DNA of 64,000 bases from Volvariella volvacea V23. Lineage: Eukaryota; Basidiomycota; Agaricomycetes; Agaricales; Pluteaceae. Below the pieces are notes generated by a model. That model made no database searches. It worked only from the letters and a program-made list of their open reading frames with translations, and had not been told where the DNA came from. The position numbers and the translations under genes are program-made. How positions within the stretch are numbered: position 1 is the first letter of the stretch; the number at the start of each line of letters is the position of its first letter. Where the stretch lies: the NCBI GenBank assembly GCA_000349905.1, contig KB722740.1, forward strand, positions 1,651,309 to 1,715,308, written 5' to 3'. Below, piece after piece: positions 46,757 to 59,364 of the stretch.

Positions 46757-46828
46757 GCGTAGGTGGTGTAGTGGAAGCACGCTCGCCTTCAAAGTAAGCG
46801 ACGAAAGTTTAAATCCTCCCTTGGGACT
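46757..46828 (+). pseudogene. Degenerate tRNA-like sequence 1
   Basis: Shows a D-arm with box A (TGGTGTAGTGG, then AAGCAC) and a T-arm-like box B, degraded to GTTTAAATCC. The acceptor ends do not pair. It shares GTGTAGTGG.AGCAC with the element at 47053. Interpreted as a tRNA relic. Confidence 0.55.
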
Positions 46829-47052
46829 AATTTATTGTGAAATCATCCAGAAGCTCAGAGATTCGAACGCCCATTTGTCGTGCTAGTGAGGTTTGCATGT
46901 CACGGAAGGTAGAATCTAAACGTAAGGAGCTTGGAGCACGTAGCACAGTTAAGGAATGCGACAGAAGCTCGAATCCCTCCATTGTGCAGAATTTATCGCT
47001 TGGAGGAGGACGTTTTCTACCTTACTTCTATTCAGAGAAGAGATTTAATAAT

Positions 47053-47120
47053 GCGCAGATGGTGTAGTGGGAGCACACTTGACACAAAGAGCAACGGGGG
47101 TTCGAATCCTTCTCTGCGCC
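47053..47120 (+). pseudogene. Degenerate tRNA-like sequence 2
   Basis: The acceptor stem pairs perfectly (GCGCAGA with TCTGCGC). The D-stem (GTGT/GCAC) and T-arm (GGGGG-TTCGAAT-CCTTC) also form. The anticodon arm plus variable region is about four bases too short and its stem does not pair. It is therefore probably a broken tRNA gene rather than a working one. No T-run terminator follows. Confidence 0.6.
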
Positions 47121-47445
47121 TGAAATTAGTTCAGTACTCTCCAGATCGTGGAAGTTCCAACTATTTTTTTGCTTACAGGTCCGTGGCAGTGGGCACACTT
47201 ACCATCTTATCTTATCTTAGCGAGAGTGAGGATCGATAAGATAAACACGCGAGTCATGATCGAAATTTAGATTTTTGACAGGATTTCCAATTTCATACTT
47301 TATCTCCCTGTGAACAGTGACTCTACCAGCTTGCAGCATACCGATTCTTTCTCCACAAACATAACATACCCATAGAGCGGACATTCTGCATCGCAACTAC
47401 GTGGACGCCAAAGACAAGAAATACTGAACAGCGAGGAACAGCGAG
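47121..47445. other. Upstream region of seryl-tRNA synthetase
   Basis: Presumed promoter of the synthetase gene. It includes a short direct repeat CTTATCTTATCTTAG near 47206-47220. No gene is supported. Confidence 0.45.
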
Positions 47446-49308
47446 ATGACACTTGATATCCTAGACTTTATCGACAATAAGGGTGGAAATGCGGAGAGGA
47501 TTAAAGAATCGCAGAGGAGGAGAGGGTTGAGTGTTGAGTTAGTTGATGAGGTCATTCAGATGTACACAGATTGGGTCAAGAGTGAGTTCTGGCTTCGTCT
47601 TTGCAGTGTGTCGAGTGCTAGGTTGCTGATTGTTGTCCTGGACTTCCGTTCGTGTTGATTATATGCGATTCCTGGTACCATGGACGACCGTTGAACCTGG
47701 CTCAACTTCAATTCATATGATACTATCCGCCTGATGTGGTGGGTCTGCAGTGGATTTTGAGATCAACGGATTGAGGAAGAAGGTGAACGAAGTGCAAAAA
47801 CAGATATCGGCAAAGAAAAAGGTGCAGTAATTTCAAACGTGTCACATTTTCAACTGTTCTGAGCAAAACTCAATTCATGGTTGCCTATAGGCGAAAGAGG
47901 CCGCTGATGATCTAGTGGCTGAAAAGAAAGATATAGACGCGCAGGTAGAGGTGAAGAAGAAGGAAGCGAAGGAGTTCGAGGTGAAGATGAGAGCCAAGGC
48001 AGCTACTGTCGGAAATATTGTTGGACAGCACGTACCCACCAGCCTTACTGAGGTATGCTGCCCGATCTATCACTGCACTCCAGCGATTCGTTTTGACGCA
48101 CAGTAATCAGGATGACAACGTAACACTACGGACTTGGGATCCTACAGGTAACTTGGAGGAACCTCAGCCCAAGACTGGCATTCTTGCCCACCATGAAGTG
48201 CTACTACGGCTAGATGCTATGGATCTCGATCGAGGTTAGTAAACGACAATGTTGCCACCTCCTAGTCGATCCCCCAGTGATTTCAACGAGGTTGATCGCA
48301 TCACACTCACGCTACCCTTAATCCGTAGGCGCCAAGATTGCTGGGCACAGAGGTTACTTCCTCACCAACGACGGTATTGACCTCAATCAGGCTCTAATTT
48401 CGTATGGACTGGACTTCCTTCGCAAGAAGGGATACAAGAAGATCCAACCGCCTTTCTTCATGAACAAGGAACAGATGGCCAAGACGGCACAACTGGAGCA
48501 ATTCGATGAGGAATTGTACAAAGTGGTTGGTTCGGATGATGATAAATATCTCATTGCGACCTCGGAACAACCGATATCCGCCTTCCACTCGGATGAATGG
48601 TTTGAGAGCCCCGAGACTCAACTCCCAGTGAAGTACGCCGGATATTCTACATGTTTCCGTAAAGAAGCTGGTTCGGCAGGGCGTGACATGTGGGGTATCT
48701 TCCGAGTCCATCAATTCGAGAAGGTCGAGCAATTCTGCATTACTGACCCCGAAAAGAGCTGGGAGATGTTCGATCATATGGTCGCGAATAGTGAAGAGTT
48801 CTATCAGAGCTTGGGGTTGAGGTATAGAGTGGTGGCTATCGTTTCGGGTGCTCTGAACTTGGCCGCCTCGCAGAAGTACGATCTAGAGGCTTGGTTCCCA
48901 TTCCAGAGGGCGTACAAGGAGCTGGTGTCGTGTTCAAATTGTACAGATTATCGTAAGTGGGCTAGATTTATAGTAAACTATCTCTGACCCCCAGCGTCAC
49001 AGAGGCACGAAGACTCGAAGTCCGGTGTGGACTGAAGACTAAGGAGCAAACGCGTAAAGTCTACGTGCACATGCTTAACGGAACATTGTGCGCCACGGAG
49101 CGCGCCCTCTGCTGTCTCGTGGAGAATTATCAGACCCCGGAGGTGAGCACGATCGTTGATCAGCACGAGTGTCGATCCATGGTCTTGACATTGGCTTGGT
49201 TTTTAGGGTCTTGTCATCCCGGAAGTACTCCGACCATATATGCAGGGACGCGACTTTTTGCCATTCGTTAAGGAGTTACCGAAGGGAGTGCAGAAGAAAC
49301 AAGCATGA
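47446..49308 (+). CDS. SES1: Cytosolic seryl-tRNA synthetase (class II)
   Basis: Charges tRNA-Ser with serine. About seven exons from ATG 47446 to the stop at 49306-49308. The N-terminal tRNA-binding arm is an antiparallel coiled coil ([20 protein letters not shown]; later [13 protein letters not shown] and [20 protein letters not shown]). The catalytic core follows: [20 protein letters not shown] (motif 1 region), [11 protein letters not shown], motif 2 [20 protein letters not shown] then FEKVEQF, the serine-binding segment [15 protein letters not shown], and a motif 3-like [18 protein letters not shown]. It ends VQKKQA after the usual PEVLRPYM. All expected motifs are present and in order, so the gene looks functional. 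It lies just downstream of the degenerate tRNA cluster. Confidence 0.95.
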
Positions 49309-49547
49309 AGAGGATAGATAGGCTAGCTGCTGCTGTATCCATGTTTCTTTACATGTTTTGTAACAAATTGCCAAGAAAATGGTGGAGATCCTCACACAGC
49401 CACCGATTGTTTGGTTAGTTAGTTTGTAGTCCAACACCCAGTTTTTCGACTCCACCTCATCCTCCAGGCCCGTCCGCCAACAACCTTCCTCCGCCCTCCC
49501 CTTCGTCCTTTCCTTTTTCTTTCCCCACTTACCACCCTTTTTCGACG

Positions 49548-52059
49548 ATGCCCCGCTTACGGGGTAGTTCCGTCGCTCTCAAGAGCAACGGTGATCTTCC
49601 GCGCCCTTCTTCCGCATTCTCAGAGAAACGCGAGCCATGGACACGACCACTCTACGTCCCAGTACCGGGAGTCCGAACACGAAGACTACGTATACCTGTC
49701 CCCAATATCGAGTTATTTTTCCTCGTCGGGGCTTCGAGGTTGGGCAGGAGACGAGGGCCTTTGTTCATCTGCATAGCATGTATCGCTGTCGGATTGACTT
49801 TTTATCTCATGAAGAGGGGATTTGGGGGCTCGGATTGGACAGAACAGTGGCCCACTGGTACGCCAGCGGAGCCACCCACCTTGGTGTTTAGAAGAGAGGA
49901 TTTACAGCGGATATGGAAGTGGGAGATCGAGAGTGGACATTACCCAAGCTACCAACCTAGTACGTGTCATGTCGTTTCTTATATCTGTTTTTTGAATGCT
50001 AAGACAAGCGTCACTTTTTCACCTCGAATGATTTCTTGTCCATCTTGTCGGCTTGGCGCCCAATAGTTCCAAAAGAAATCGGCTTCCAAGAGTCTTTAGA
50101 GAATCCTGCGATACCATATAAAGCAAAGAAAACGGTTCCATCGAGATTCCAACCCCCATCTTCCGTGTCGGGGGATGGTAACGATACTGAAACGATTGGG
50201 ACGGGGCATAAACGCGTCTACTTGGACATACAAAGTTTACCGCCCGATGTCGCTTACCCACCACGACCTGTCCCAGGAAGTGTGGCGGATATGGATATAA
50301 TAATGAAGCATTGTGATTTTTCGAAAAATAAGGTGTGTGTTGTATCCGCGTTCGAACGTGTTGGCTTGGCATTTTGGCTCATTATGGTGATGTGCGCAGT
50401 ATGTTCGCGATTGCTTGGAAATCCTACGTCTGGGTGGAGGTTTGGATAATGGACAACGGGTTCGAAGAGGGAGTATGGACGATTGGAAGTACATCTATCT
50501 GGAGCAGTTGGAGAAGCCACCGAGTCCAGGCGCCCCTGCATCTAACGCTGGCAGAGGGCGAACGTACACGTCGGGCGACGATTCAGAAGTGGATGAAGGA
50601 TTCGTCAAAAAGAAGGGAGTGGAATGGGAAACGCAGGTCGTTCTACCTTCGCCACTCGAGCACCGACCATATGCAGCGCTACCCAACAATTGCGATCCCG
50701 ATAACCCAAGGCTATACCACATGTTCTGGACAGGCCCATTTACCGACAAACCATATCTCGCGCTCCTTTCATTCTTGTTCACACAAAATACCGCTCTTCA
50801 TATGAAGGATGTGCCAAAAGACTACCCCGCTTGTCGTCCGCAGTTTTGGTTGTGGATCAACCCTGGTCCCGCAGCATCAGTTCCAAATCCATCCGCGCTG
50901 AAGGATATGTTTGAATCGCTAAAATCTAATCCATGGGCATCCCCTTTCCTGCATCCCCGGTTCAAAGATGTCATTCAATTCAAGTTGTGGAATACAACTG
51001 AGCAGCTGGACGGTGTCCCCGAGATCAAAGAGGAATGGAGAGCACTTCAAGAGTCGCTGTTCAACTCTGGTGGACATATCATCCACGTCAAAAAGAAGCC
51101 GGTTCAGCAGTCATCAGAGGACTCAGAAAGCACGGAATCTGGGGACGATATGCTAAATCGATTAGGCTCAAAGTCCTCAGATTCCTACGATCGGTTGTCC
51201 GTCATCCTCTCTGATATGGCTCGTTTCGTTCTCTGCCACAGATTTGGTGGAATCTATCTCGATGCCGACACAATCCTCCTTCGCGATTGGGAAGAGATCT
51301 GGGGTTGGAAGGGAGCGTTCGCGTATCGCTGGTCGAGGTTGGAGAAATATAATACCGCAGTGTTGAGGATGAATAAAGGAAGTGCGTTGGGCACTTTCTT
51401 GTTCAGAACAGCTCTGAAGAACGGATTGGATTTCCACCCTATGACGGTGTCGAGATATGCGGCTGATGCGAAATTGGAAGGGTTGTTGTTGAGGTTACCG
51501 GATGCGCTCTTTGATTCGGCTTGGTTGAATACGGAATATTATCAAAGGGATCGACCACCTCAACCGTATTTCCAAGAGTGAGTATGGCTTTTTTTTTCTG
51601 ATCACTAGTCTTGCTGACGTATGAATTAGGTTTGCAGACTTCTTTGATACTCCTGCTGTTAGCAGCGCTGCTCCACAAGCTCTCGGCTTCAATGGATTCT
51701 TCAGAGGCGCTTATTCTTACCACTTCCACAACTTCTGGTTCGTCATCTCCTATCTTCTCTATTCCACTTGACCTGACCTTGCTTCGCATTGCAGGTGGAA
51801 GCCTTTTGATCCAGCTCGCAACTTCCCCGATCTAGGTCCTCGATTCTCGAGTGGAGAAGCACTAGCTCGAGCGATGCTTACTACTTCGGTTGATAATGGT
51901 GGAACGACTGCCGGTGGTTCCGGATCAGCTTCGACGGGTGACAGAGTTGAGGATGATAAGAGGGATCTGGATTGGGCTACAGTGTTGAAGAGGACGTTTG
52001 AAGCTTATATTAGGGGCGAAAGACCTAATGCCTACGGGGAGTGGCTGAACTGGGGTTGA
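49548..52059 (+). CDS. GT32-like type II membrane glycosyltransferase
   Basis: Five or so exons. The short cytosolic N-terminus is basic; a single TM anchor (PLFICIACIAVGLTFYLM) suggests a Golgi type II protein. The catalytic region has the sugar-transferase motif of family GT32 (Gly_transf_sug): RFVLCHRFGGIYLDADTILL, with the DxD metal/nucleotide-sugar site. Before it lie YHMFWTGPFTDKPYLALLSF and WLWINPG, also typical of the fold's first half. Near the end HFHNFW and WKPFDPARNFPDLGPRF occur in separate exons. A Ser/acidic insert (SSEDSESTESGDD) sits before the DxD. The donor sugar cannot be told from sequence. The stop is at 52057-52059. Confidence 0.82.
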
Positions 52060-53184
52060 AGTAGTGGTTGACGACACACGACGTCGTGGTTAAAGACCCT
52101 CTTGAAGTAATCCTTCATGAGAATGTTTCTATTCCCCCTCTCTATAATGACACTCGACGCCCAAAATCCTTCTAATTGAATGTAATCTTCCTATTTTTTC
52201 CCACTTTATTTTCTCCCCTCCTACCCTCCTTCGGTCCGACCTCCTCCCCCCTCCTGCAACCGTGATTTACCTTAACCCCATACCCCCGTTTCTTTACTTA
52301 CGTTCAGGGCTTCTTTGCTTTTGGTTTGTGTGGAGTGCATATATAGATCATATGTGTGTGTTTTCAAAGTTTCAAGTTGTTGGTTTTGCCCTTCTCTTCC
52401 TTTTCTTTTCGATTCTGTTTTCGGGTTTTGGTTTTTCTTTTTCGTATGATATATAATACGAATTGCTCAAGTCTAATTGAGAATACGAGCTGTGCTTTAC
52501 CGCAGAGCCACAATGCAATGCACGGTTCAATTAGGTACTCTGACGATCGAGTGTGGTAACCATCCACCAATCGGCGGCCTGCAAAACGTGGCGCGTCCAC
52601 GCAGCACGCCGGAACTGCTTGAAGAGCGAACCTATGCTAGGGCGCTAGGCGTTGAATGCAATTCCCGTCAACGCCGGTGCAACATTCAATGCTTACCCTA
52701 CGCAGTTTATTCAACCCCACCAATGGGCTGGACGAAGCCTAATTGTGTCTACCCTGTACCCTAAGCCTAAGTTAGCACACCTATCTGCAGTGATCATCTG
52801 TCACTAAATATCGGGACCACGTATACAGGGCGAGGCTTGATCTGGATAGAGGGTTATGTCTTTCAGCATCACCTCCATCAACCTCGATGAACGCCACAGG
52901 CGCTCCGGGCTCGCCGGGTCACCCGACTCCCTAAAACCACACGTATACACGCAATTGGGCGTTGGGAACCATCGACTATTGATGGAAAAAGCACTTCTCA
53001 GTTGTTGACTTTTCGGTTGGGGGCGATCAACTTGAAGTGTTAATTTGATGCTGTAAACAGGGTCCTCTGCCACGGCCGCACACCAGCCTGAGGGGGTTGT
53101 AATGACCGCTTGGTTCGGGCGCTCGTTGGTTGGACTTTTTTCTCCTCCTCTCCACTTACTTCCTCGCCGGCGCAAGTCGCATCC
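52060..53184. other. Intergenic region
   Basis: 3' flank of the glycosyltransferase gene and upstream region of the 5-TM gene. Strongly T/C-rich at 52,180-52,450. No gene is supported. Confidence 0.45.
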
Positions 53185-54522
53185 ATGAGCACCAGCCCAG
53201 CCTATTGTGCGAATCTAATCAAGACGGAGGCTGATATCTCAGGGAGGGGTGTTAGGATGTAAGTGTCCACCGCCCAGCCCGCCGAGCCTCACACGAGCCG
53301 CTTCTTATTCTCGTAGTTCCATTTACATCGAAGTGATTTGCGTTTGTAGGCCAAGAATCTGTTTAACACTCGGCTTTCCTAAACTCATGGCATCGATTAC
53401 TACCACCAGGCCTTTCGGCGATATGTTCGCGATCGTATAAGAAGTTGGTTCCTTCGGCTTTGACACTCGCCGTCACTGTCATTGCGTACTCCGCGTCGGC
53501 ACTCATTCTTGGGTTGGGTGATTCTCCGGAACTTACGCTTTATGAGTGCGTATCATTCTGCCTGGGACGATATCGTTGACTGATTTCGTGAACATAGTGG
53601 CCTGATGGCTTCATACCTATCATCCCTGCCCATCGGCGCCTATGCACTCATTGTGGTTCTGTGTATGATGCGACGCACCGTTCATGTAGCATTCGCGGTC
53701 GGGACCCTCGCCATCCAGTACTTTTACGCCGCCGCAATAATAGCAATCAAATACTACGCCCCGAGGTTTGGAACGAACCCCGAATGCTTCCGGGAGCTCT
53801 ATCTTCCTTTTGAAGGACTCCAGAACCTTGATACCTACCGCACGAGGTCTTTGGTCTTTAGCTACGTTGGGCTTGGGGTCATCGTTGTGGAGAGTTTTGT
53901 AATTGGGTTCCTATGCTGGTGGTGGGCGCGGAAGCCGGCAACAGAGCCACCAAGTGCGCTGGATATGAACCTGGCAAAGAGTGGGAAAGGTGCTGGTTCT
54001 GACATTGAGGAAGGAAGTGGTGTTAACGGTGTATGGAGCTCCGGACCACAGGAGGGAGCGGTTAAGCCAACACCACAGAAGCATGATGAGGTTCCTAGCA
54101 CCGAAGAGTCAAGGCCGCCAACAGGTCACCAATGTACGTGTGCTTGTGGGCATAAATGGGTACCAGGAGACGTTGAACCATTGGATTCGAAAAAGGGAGA
54201 AGGGCTACTATTGGGGTTCGACTTCATATTCGTTCTGATATGCACCACTGTGGTTTATGTGGTCCTTGTCGTACGGATCGAGATTTTCCGAATGCAGAAC
54301 CGGGATTTATTAGGCCAGCCTGCGGAGGAATGGACGCTCGGACAGATTTTAGCTGTGGCTCTTGCTATCCCTCCGGTATTCGAGACGCTCAGGATCATGT
54401 GGTCGTATTTTAGGAGGGTTAGGGATCCGAACGTGAAGTTCTTTAACCGGAAGTCTATTATTTTGTCGTCTCTCAAGGATGCGTTTAAATTCATTGTGGG
54501 TCGTGTGAGGGCGGCGATATAG
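53185..54522 (+). CDS. Five-TM membrane protein, unknown function
   Basis: The ATG at 53185 opens MSTSPAYCANLIKTEAD. Short introns join this to SIYIEVIC and then to KLVPSALTLAVTVIAYSA (TM1). The last exon (from ~53,599) carries TM2-3 (YALIVVLCMM and HVAFAVGTLAIQYFYAAAII), TM4 (YVGLGVIVVESFVIGFLCWW), a hydrophilic Gly/Glu-rich loop with a CxCxCGH motif (CTCACGHKW) that could bind metal, then FDFIFVLICTTVVYVVLVV and LAVALAIPPVFETLRIMW. The second intron, ending ATAAG, is the least certain. The family is not recognised. It lies head to tail with the membrane-protein array on the opposite strand. Confidence 0.6.
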
Positions 54523-54798
54523 TCAATGTACTTTGGTGCGGGATGTATTGTTTCTCTTGGACAATGATAGCATTTTACTGTTATTTCAAGTTGCCTAGGC
54601 TGTGCTTCCCTGTATCCTACTCGACAGTGGAAAGTGACGTAACTCAAATCGCGACAACAACTAACAAGCGCATATGTAACCTGGAAGTTGGGCGGATAAA
54701 AGTTTACATGTGTTGCCTACTATGGAATTTGACATAAAAGGTTATCCTCAAATTAAGGTGCCATGGAAAAAGAGTAGCTACATACGGGAAGCAGGGTC

Positions 54799-55848
54799 CT
54801 AGAATGAAAGGAAAGGGAGTCTCTCTGCACCCCAATACCCATAATACAAACCGACGACTCGAGGGTCACCAGTTGGAGCTCCCACCAGATTTTCTGACAT
54901 AATTCCTAACGCCCAGTCAGAGTAAAAGAGTGAACCGCAAACAAACCAGAAGAGGGCGAACATAAGGCTAATGAGCGGGGACGGAGGAGATCGCCAAGAG
55001 GTTTATCATCTTTAGGCCCTGTCGAGCAGCATAAATACAGGGTGGCCGCCAACCCAGCTGCCACTGCCAATAACCGTAGGGAGCGGTATTCATGCCAATT
55101 TTGTTCGACGAGTGATATTAGCCCGATCATTCCAGGAATCATTCCGACTCAGTCTGTTGTAATTGGGGTTAGCAGAAAGGCGCATGCAATACTCACAAAT
55201 GATGCCACACAGCGGCGCTCCTCGATATGGTTCTTTCATGAACCTTTTCAGAGGGCTCTCGGAATCTGAAGTGCCGTCCTCAGGTGTTGGAGTGCCCTCA
55301 GGCATTGGAGGGTTTTCATTCGAAGTGATCGGCTTGACCTGCCGTGCAGCGTCAATCGCAGCAGCACTACTGGCAATGGCAGTAACAAACTTCCAAACAC
55401 CAATGAGGATGAGATGCCGGGATGCATTACATCGGACTAGCATGTATATAGCAAATGCGCCAGATGCAAGAAGCTTGAGGGTATAGATCGAAGGGTTTCG
55501 ACGGGTCGATCGGGATGACTCTCTCCAAGGCCAAGCTGGGCATCTTGAGCACCATAACCAGAACAGTGACCAACATGTTAGGACGTTTGAAACAAAACCA
55601 AGTGCCCCGTAAGGAATAATAAAACACTTCATTTCGGAGGGAAGGCCATCACTAGGCATTTCGTCCAAGCTGCTGGAAGGGGGTTCATGCCTAGTAGCGA
55701 CACCTGTTACCGACCATTGTGCGATAATCCGTGAACAGTAACATACCAAGGGGGCCTTCGTGTATGATAGGTATATAGACGAAGAATGGGAAGCTTCGCC
55801 AGTACAAGGTGCTGAGAGAAAGCTGCTTGCGGGCTGGTGTAGATTCAT
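54799..55848 (-). pseudogene. Membrane-family copy 1, probably broken
   Basis: Matches the family through CFIIPYGALGFVSNVLT, HLILIGVWKF, GMIPGMIGLISLVEQNW and, in another frame, LFYSDWALGIMSENLVGAP. Two lesions are visible. First, with the acceptor used by the sister genes the next codon after the intron is TGA where they have TGT (Cys); a nearby ACTGAG acceptor would avoid it. Second, near 54,980 the frame must shift by one base between KDDKPLGDLL and the last TM segment, with no room for an intron. A sequencing error is possible for the second. Otherwise this is a decaying gene. Confidence 0.6.
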
Positions 55849-56956
55849 ACTAGGGTGGTATAGTTTATAATATATCCCACTTAAGATTAGAGATTAATTG
55901 ATTCCATGGCGGTGCGTTAACGCGAACATCGCCCCTCGTGAGTTTGAAGCAGAGATTCACAATAGAAGATCCAGCGCCAATTTCTATAGAAAATATAAGC
56001 TTTGGCACTTCGCATGAATGTTATGCATATATGCGTACAAACCACGTGCAGCTCATCCTCAGCGGAGACAGCTTTCTGCTGGGTGAGGCATATGCTGTGA
56101 ATCGGGTATAACTTGGAAGTCGGCGATCGAGTGAAGACCGCTAGAATCTGTGAGCTCGGATGCGAGCTGCATCCTACTACTAGTTTACTATGCTACTGCG
56201 TGCGCTACTCCCACTGCCTTGCCAGTGCGTTCAACAATAGGTAGGAATAAGACCGAAAAACATAAGGAATCCATCCAATGAATGGGCTAGTCACTCATAC
56301 TTAGCGGTGTACGCGCCTACTAGTAGCACTCCAGACACGTTTCTAAACTATTTAGACGCCCGGAAATTCCCAATTGACAATGATCATCACCAACGCCACA
56401 TCAACGTGCTGCGCCCTTCATGTAGCTGCAAATGTAGGCTTCTTGGTGTGGTTTCCAATGAAGATTCGAGTTCAAACGTCTGATTGACACGATGCTTACA
56501 TCGCTGACGCTCTTAATAATCAATATGTATACATGTCGACCTCGTGCTTGTGTCGTGTCCTCGTTTGGCACCCTGCCGATGAATACAAAGTGTCATAGAA
56601 TGCTGCTAAATCTCTGCATACGTACCTTGGCGCTTAATCTTTCACACTGCCATAGGGCGTTTGTCAGGATAAGGAGTCGAACTCCTGAAACTATGCAGTG
56701 GAGGGTGCCGAGTTGGGTAGATATTGAGACTCCGGCTCGATGCAAGCTATGTGCTCGTATTACTGGGATCTTTCAAGGGTTTGTGATTTTTCTGTTCTTC
56801 AAGAATTTGTTCGGGTCCGTCACGAAACAATGCAACAAAAACTATAGGGCATCACATACACATAGCCTATATCTTTAGGATGCTTATTTGATGAGTAAAG
56901 GTAAGAAGGTAAAGGCAAAGCGTGGTAAATGAGGTAAAATGAGATGAGAACTTATC
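55849..56956. other. Intergenic region in the membrane-protein array
   Basis: Contains no supported gene. The plus-strand frame 56492-56878 has no motif. Upstream region of the broken copy and 3' flank of copy 2. Confidence 0.4.
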
Positions 56957-57956
56957 CTAAATCGAGAACATGGAGAACCTCTCTATAGCCAGATACCCAT
57001 AGTACAAACTAGGCATGTCGCCCGATGGAAATCCAACCAGATTCTCTGACATAATCCCTAATGCCCAGTCAGAATAAAGGGCGGAGCCAAGGATAAAACA
57101 CCAAAGGGTAACCCAGAAGCCAACAAATGGTGCACCAAGGACATCACCCTTGCCATAGCCTGGAGAGAAGCAAAAGTAGATGGAGGCTAGCAGCCCAAGG
57201 ACCATTCCCAACCCAACAAAAGCGTAAAAGCACATTGTCAAGACCCTTAAGGAGCGGTAGTCAAACCAACTTCGTTTGATGAGCGACATAAGCCCGACCA
57301 TGCCAGGAATCATTCCGAGACAGTCTATAGTTCCAATTAGCGTGTTGAGTTGAAGTACATGCACAATACTTACAGAAAGTGATAAACCATGGTGCTCGTA
57401 GATATGAAGGCATTTCCTTATTGACTTTCCGTGCAGCGTCAAGTGCAGCAGCTCCATGGGCGATGGACGTAAAAAGCTTCCAGATACCAATGAGTAGGAG
57501 CTGCCAAGTGTTATGGCATCTGCTCAATGTGTAAATAGCCAATGACCCGGACCCTAAAAGCATGGCAGCATCGATCAAGACGTTCCAGGCGGAAGAAGGT
57601 GTTAACTTCTTCCAGGGCATGAATGGACGTCTTTGGGCCCATAACCAGCCTAGTGCCCAGTAGGTCAGGAGGTGGGAAACAAAACCAAGTGCACCGTAAG
57701 GAATACTGTAGCACTTGATTTCTGTGGGTAGGTCGTTTCCGGGCTTTGCACCTAAAGCAGGAATAATGTCATCAATGTCGTCAAGCCAGTCTCGATAGTA
57801 AAGGTCAGTCTGATAAGGGTGCCCGTCATTACCCTCTACACAATATGTGCGGGCTGGACATACGGAAGGCATCTTGGTATACAGCCGATAGTCAAAGGAA
57901 GAGCTCGAGGTGGGAAGGATAGGACGTGCCTTGGGTGGGGGTTGTCCAGGTAGCAT
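56957..57956 (-). CDS. Multi-pass membrane protein, family copy 2
   Basis: About 300 residues in two or more exons. Order: a soluble N-terminus with a Cys-containing stretch (MPSVCPARTYCVEGNDGHPY), then CYSIPYGALGFVSHLLTYW (TM1), GSGSLAIYTLSRC (TM2), WQLLLIGIWKLFTSIAHGAA (TM3), the conserved intron (T|GTAAGT ... ATAG|AC), GMIPGMVGLMSLI (TM4), a long TM5, and TM6 ending ALYSDWALGIMSENLVGFPS. It ends YYGYLAIERFSMFSI. The start is either ATG 57956 or ATG 57872. The reading frame is intact. No known family is recognised. The tandem array implies recent expansion. Confidence 0.72.
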
Positions 57957-59364
57957 ATATTTGAGTAAGAATGAGATGGCCCACCCTGACCTGTGACTGA
58001 GCAATGGGGATCAGATTGCATCGCCTTGATCGCTTCCCCTGCAAGACTAAGGTTCCAAGCCCCACATTCCATAGCAGGGACAAGGGCTATGGCAGGAGTT
58101 GCGCAGGGACTTTCCTGTTGTCAACCTAACATTCTGTGACAATTGATTGTCTACACGTTCATGATTTTATGCCTGGTCCATATTTGTTGAAATGATAATA
58201 ACTGAGCAATCAAAGATTGCACGCACGGCCATAGTAGTGAGGAATGTTTCAATCCAGAGTACAAAAAGACCTGACCGTCAACTAAGCACGAATATGGCAC
58301 TGGCTGGCAAAGACACACCGGCTACCCACTGTGACCCCAGCACTGAGTAAAAAAATGTCCACATAAGGATGGATGACCTGTGATTTCGTGCAAAGTGTCA
58401 TAGAAGGCTATCCATTCCATCCGCATAGTTAGTCACAAATTCAAGTGTCACGAGCACTAATCCCATGATTCAGGATGTCCATATAAGGAGAAGATTAGAG
58501 CAATCAAATAGCACAGAGTAAAGTAAAACTCACTTAGGTTATTTCATAGACTTTTAAACAATCTACTATAAAGATAAGGTTGGATTGAGGGAAGTATACC
58601 ACTGGTTGGTGGTACTTAGCAGTCACATCAATCATGGCACTGTTCCTGTTAGGTTAGAGAGGGTGTTGGCAGAGGGTGAGACCCGCAACGCATGGCCACA
58701 TCACTGGGGCATCATTATCTATCCTGGGTCGTCACAGCAGGCGGTTTCAAGTTAGCACTGGCATATGAATGCAATTGAGAATGGGGCACCTCCGAAATAG
58801 GCAGGGGCACAACAAAACGTGTTCAACAGCATTTCGTCATGGTCCACGGTGGCCGAATAGCTGTTTAGAATCAATACATGGCTTACACAGTTCGTTAAGC
58901 GCCAAACCAAGGCGCACTTAGTACGAACTTGAATGGAGGTACTATAACACAGTCACGATCTCGTCTGTGCCACTGTTCTGAATACTCGGTGATGATAGCC
59001 TTTACTGACTGGAAATGTTCGGGCGCCAGATCAGGCCCTGGTCACTGGATATGCCTATGCAAGATAACCATATTCACGACCCTTGTTAATCATTCATACA
59101 TAAAAACACGTTGTACAAGAGCACGATCACTCAATCACTCTCGGAATGACCCCAGTAGAATGTAACGTAATGCACGGCGCAAATATTTAGTACTAGAGAA
59201 ATTCTATCAAGAAAACTTTGACAGCTTTCATACTTTTCACACTTCGGACGGCTTTGCTAACGTTTGCTGTAGTTTGAAAAATCATTGCAACTCATGAACG
59301 GACATGTAATATTAGGAAAGCGACACGGTAAACAATTCTTACAATCAGATACAAGAAACCAATT
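57957..59364. other. Intergenic region in the membrane-protein array
   Basis: 1.4 kb with no supported gene. Short frames (for example 58929-59165 on the plus strand) carry no motif. Confidence 0.4.
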
